Source: Demequinaceae bacterium
Lineage (GTDB): Bacteria > Actinomycetota > Actinomycetes > Actinomycetales > Demequinaceae
DNA length: 7,739 nucleotides
Assembly (NCBI GenBank): GCA_011524475.1
Contig: WTKG01000016.1
Location: forward strand, 1-7,739
Direction of reading: 5' to 3'
In this document: in pieces, positions 6,960 to 7,739 of the stretch
Layout: every line of letters begins with the position of its first letter
Position numbering within the stretch: position 1 is the first letter of the stretch
Position numbers and translations under genes: made by a program
The notes under the pieces: generated by a model
The model's input: the letters and a program-made list of their open reading frames with translations, nothing else
Database searches by the model: none
What the model was told of the DNA's origin: nothing

Positions 6960-7000
6960 GGAGGTAAGCGTAGGCCTTGAGGTGACGTGTGGGTCTAGGG
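6960..7000 (-). other. bioY-bioM spacer without a normal ribosome binding site
   Basis: This 41-base gap between the bioY stop and the bioM start is the only spacer inside the bioYMN cluster. Read on the minus strand it is C-rich just before the ATG (TTACCTCC) and has no GGAG-like sequence within 5-12 bases of the start. No hairpin or promoter was seen. Confidence 0.6.
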
Positions 7001-7660
7001 TCAGGCTGATGTGCTGCGGAAAAAGGGTTCTCCGCCGCTCAGTAATTGGGGGAAAGCCCGGTGAATGGCTGTGGCAACTCCCGCGGCCACAAAAACTTTG
7101 ATGACGTCTCCTGTGACGAAAGGTGCCATGCCCCAGGCAGCGGCGGTTCCCCCGCCTTCCGTCGCTGGAGTGAAGATGGGAACGTCCAACACGTGTGCGA
7201 GCCACGGGACGCCGATCGCGTAGATCACCGGAACGGAAATCAACCCGGCACCGAGCAATCCTGGAAAAGTGGCATCTCCTGAGGCGCGGGCGCGCACTTT
7301 CTCGGCACTCCATCCGACCACGAAGGCTGCCAACGGAAAAGCCCAAATGTAACCGCCGGTGGGGCCGACAAATGTGGCCCACCCTGCTCCGGCATTTGCA
7401 AAAATGGGTGCTCCTGCCAGACCTACCAACACATACAACGCGGTTGCGGCAAAGCCACGCCATGCTCCTAAGACCAGTCCAGCCAGCACCACTGCAAGTG
7501 TTTGCAAAGAAATAGGCACTGCGGGTCCGAGAGAAAATTCAGGTGGCAGAGTGGATGCTGCTATCAGCCCGGCAAAGACGGCCACCAGTGCGATGTTCTG
7601 GCCACTGAGAGTGGGAAGGTACGGCACGAGCGGCCCTTTCTGTAGTGCGAGATCGAACAC
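7001..7660 (-). CDS. bioY: BioY, biotin-binding S component of the biotin ECF transporter
   Basis: BioY is the membrane protein that binds biotin with high affinity and delivers it through the BioMN module. With the GTG at 7660 it has 219 aa. It is strongly hydrophobic, with six likely membrane helices, and carries the family motifs VPISLQTL (48-55), LAGLVLG (59-65), a GLAGAPIFANAGAG stretch (80-93), GPTGGY (99-104) and GDVIK (184-188), whose Asp and Lys are conserved near the ligand site. Conserved sequence begins at about residue 21 (QNIALVAVF). A second GTG at 7627 has AAAGGG six bases upstream (complement of 7634-7639) and would give 208 aa without losing any motif, so the start is uncertain. 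It is the first gene of the bio cluster and probably directly downstream of the promoter. Confidence 0.93.
   Translation of the reverse strand: MFDLALQKGPLVPYLPTLSGQNIALVAVFAGLIAASTLPPEFSLGPAVPISLQTLAVVLAGLVLGAWRGFAATALYVLVGLAGAPIFANAGAGWATFVGPTGGYIWAFPLAAFVVGWSAEKVRARASGDATFPGLLGAGLISVPVIYAIGVPWLAHVLDVPIFTPATEGGGTAAAWGMAPFVTGDVIKVFVAAGVATAIHRAFPQLLSGGEPFFRSTSA
7634..7639 (-). promoter_or_regulatory. Candidate ribosome binding site for an alternative bioY start
   Basis: AAAGGG on the minus strand lies six bases before an in-frame GTG (7627-7625). It is a better Shine-Dalgarno than the GGCGGG four bases before the GTG at 7660. If used, BioY would lack its first 11 residues, none of which are in a conserved motif. 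Confidence 0.4.
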
Positions 7661-7739
7661 GATACCCGCCTAGAATAGCGGCGCGCGCTAGGGGCCCCGA
7701 CTCGAGGTGGATTCCCAGGATCGGTGCGCGATCAGGAGA
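7661..7739 (-). promoter_or_regulatory. Upstream region of bioY with possible -10 box and inverted repeat
   Basis: Seventy-nine bases lie between bioY and the window edge. On the minus strand TATTCT (7677-7672) resembles a -10 box; transcription would then begin at about 7666-7664, only a few bases before the GTG at 7660, or about 37-39 before the GTG at 7627. No convincing -35 hexamer is seen at 16-18 bases. TAGCG-GCGCG-CGCTA (7676-7690) is an inverted repeat with 5-base arms next to the -10 box and could be an operator; GGGGCCCC (7691-7698) is a further palindrome. Neither matches the BioQ or BioR boxes as I recall them. Confidence 0.35.

Noticed and set aside
6960..7463. Long N-terminal extension of the bioM frame across bioY
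   Set aside because: It runs in another frame on the same strand as bioY, is Arg/Ser/His-rich, and BioM needs only the 233 residues from 6959.
1..7739. Search for a new defence, mobile or RNA-based system
   Set aside because: No CRISPR repeats, transposase, integrase, toxin-antitoxin pair, tRNA or structured RNA was seen; all genes belong to the SUF pathway, a biotin transporter or a known peptidase family.

Overview
The window looks like chromosomal DNA of an actinomycete: moderately GC-rich, dense, with frequent GTG starts and stop/start overlaps. The gene order sufB-sufD-(Rieske)-sufC-sufS-sufU-sufT, with SufU rather than SufA/SufE and a small Rieske protein between sufD and sufC, is an actinobacterial arrangement. 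I cannot name the genus from sequence alone; Micrococcales or Actinomycetales-like is a guess.

Positions 1-4646, plus strand: the distal part of a SUF iron-sulfur cluster assembly operon. It starts inside sufB (only the last 97 codons are present) and continues through sufD, a Rieske [2Fe-2S] ferredoxin-like gene, sufC, sufS, sufU and a MIP18/DUF59 (SufT-type) gene. Every junction overlaps by 4 or 8 bases or is separated by one base, so this is one polycistronic, translationally coupled unit. SufS takes sulfur from cysteine, SufU accepts it, the SufBCD complex builds the cluster with ATP hydrolysis by SufC, the SufT-like protein probably helps cluster maturation or delivery, and the Rieske protein is a candidate electron carrier.

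Positions 4703-7660, minus strand, convergent with suf: a biotin ECF transporter, read from right to left as bioY (biotin-binding S component), bioM (EcfA-type ATPase) and bioN (EcfT transmembrane coupling protein). Twenty bases after bioN comes a membrane-anchored neutral zinc metallopeptidase of the YpfJ type, probably on the same transcript.

Positions 7661-7739 are non-coding as far as seen: the bioY upstream region, with a possible -10 box, a short inverted repeat, and a purine-rich end that may be the ribosome binding site of a divergent gene outside the window. The only other gaps are 56, 41 and 20 bases long. No RNA gene, mobile element, CRISPR array or defence system was seen. All genes fall in known families; the points worth a second look concern gene organisation, start sites and regulation rather than a new system.
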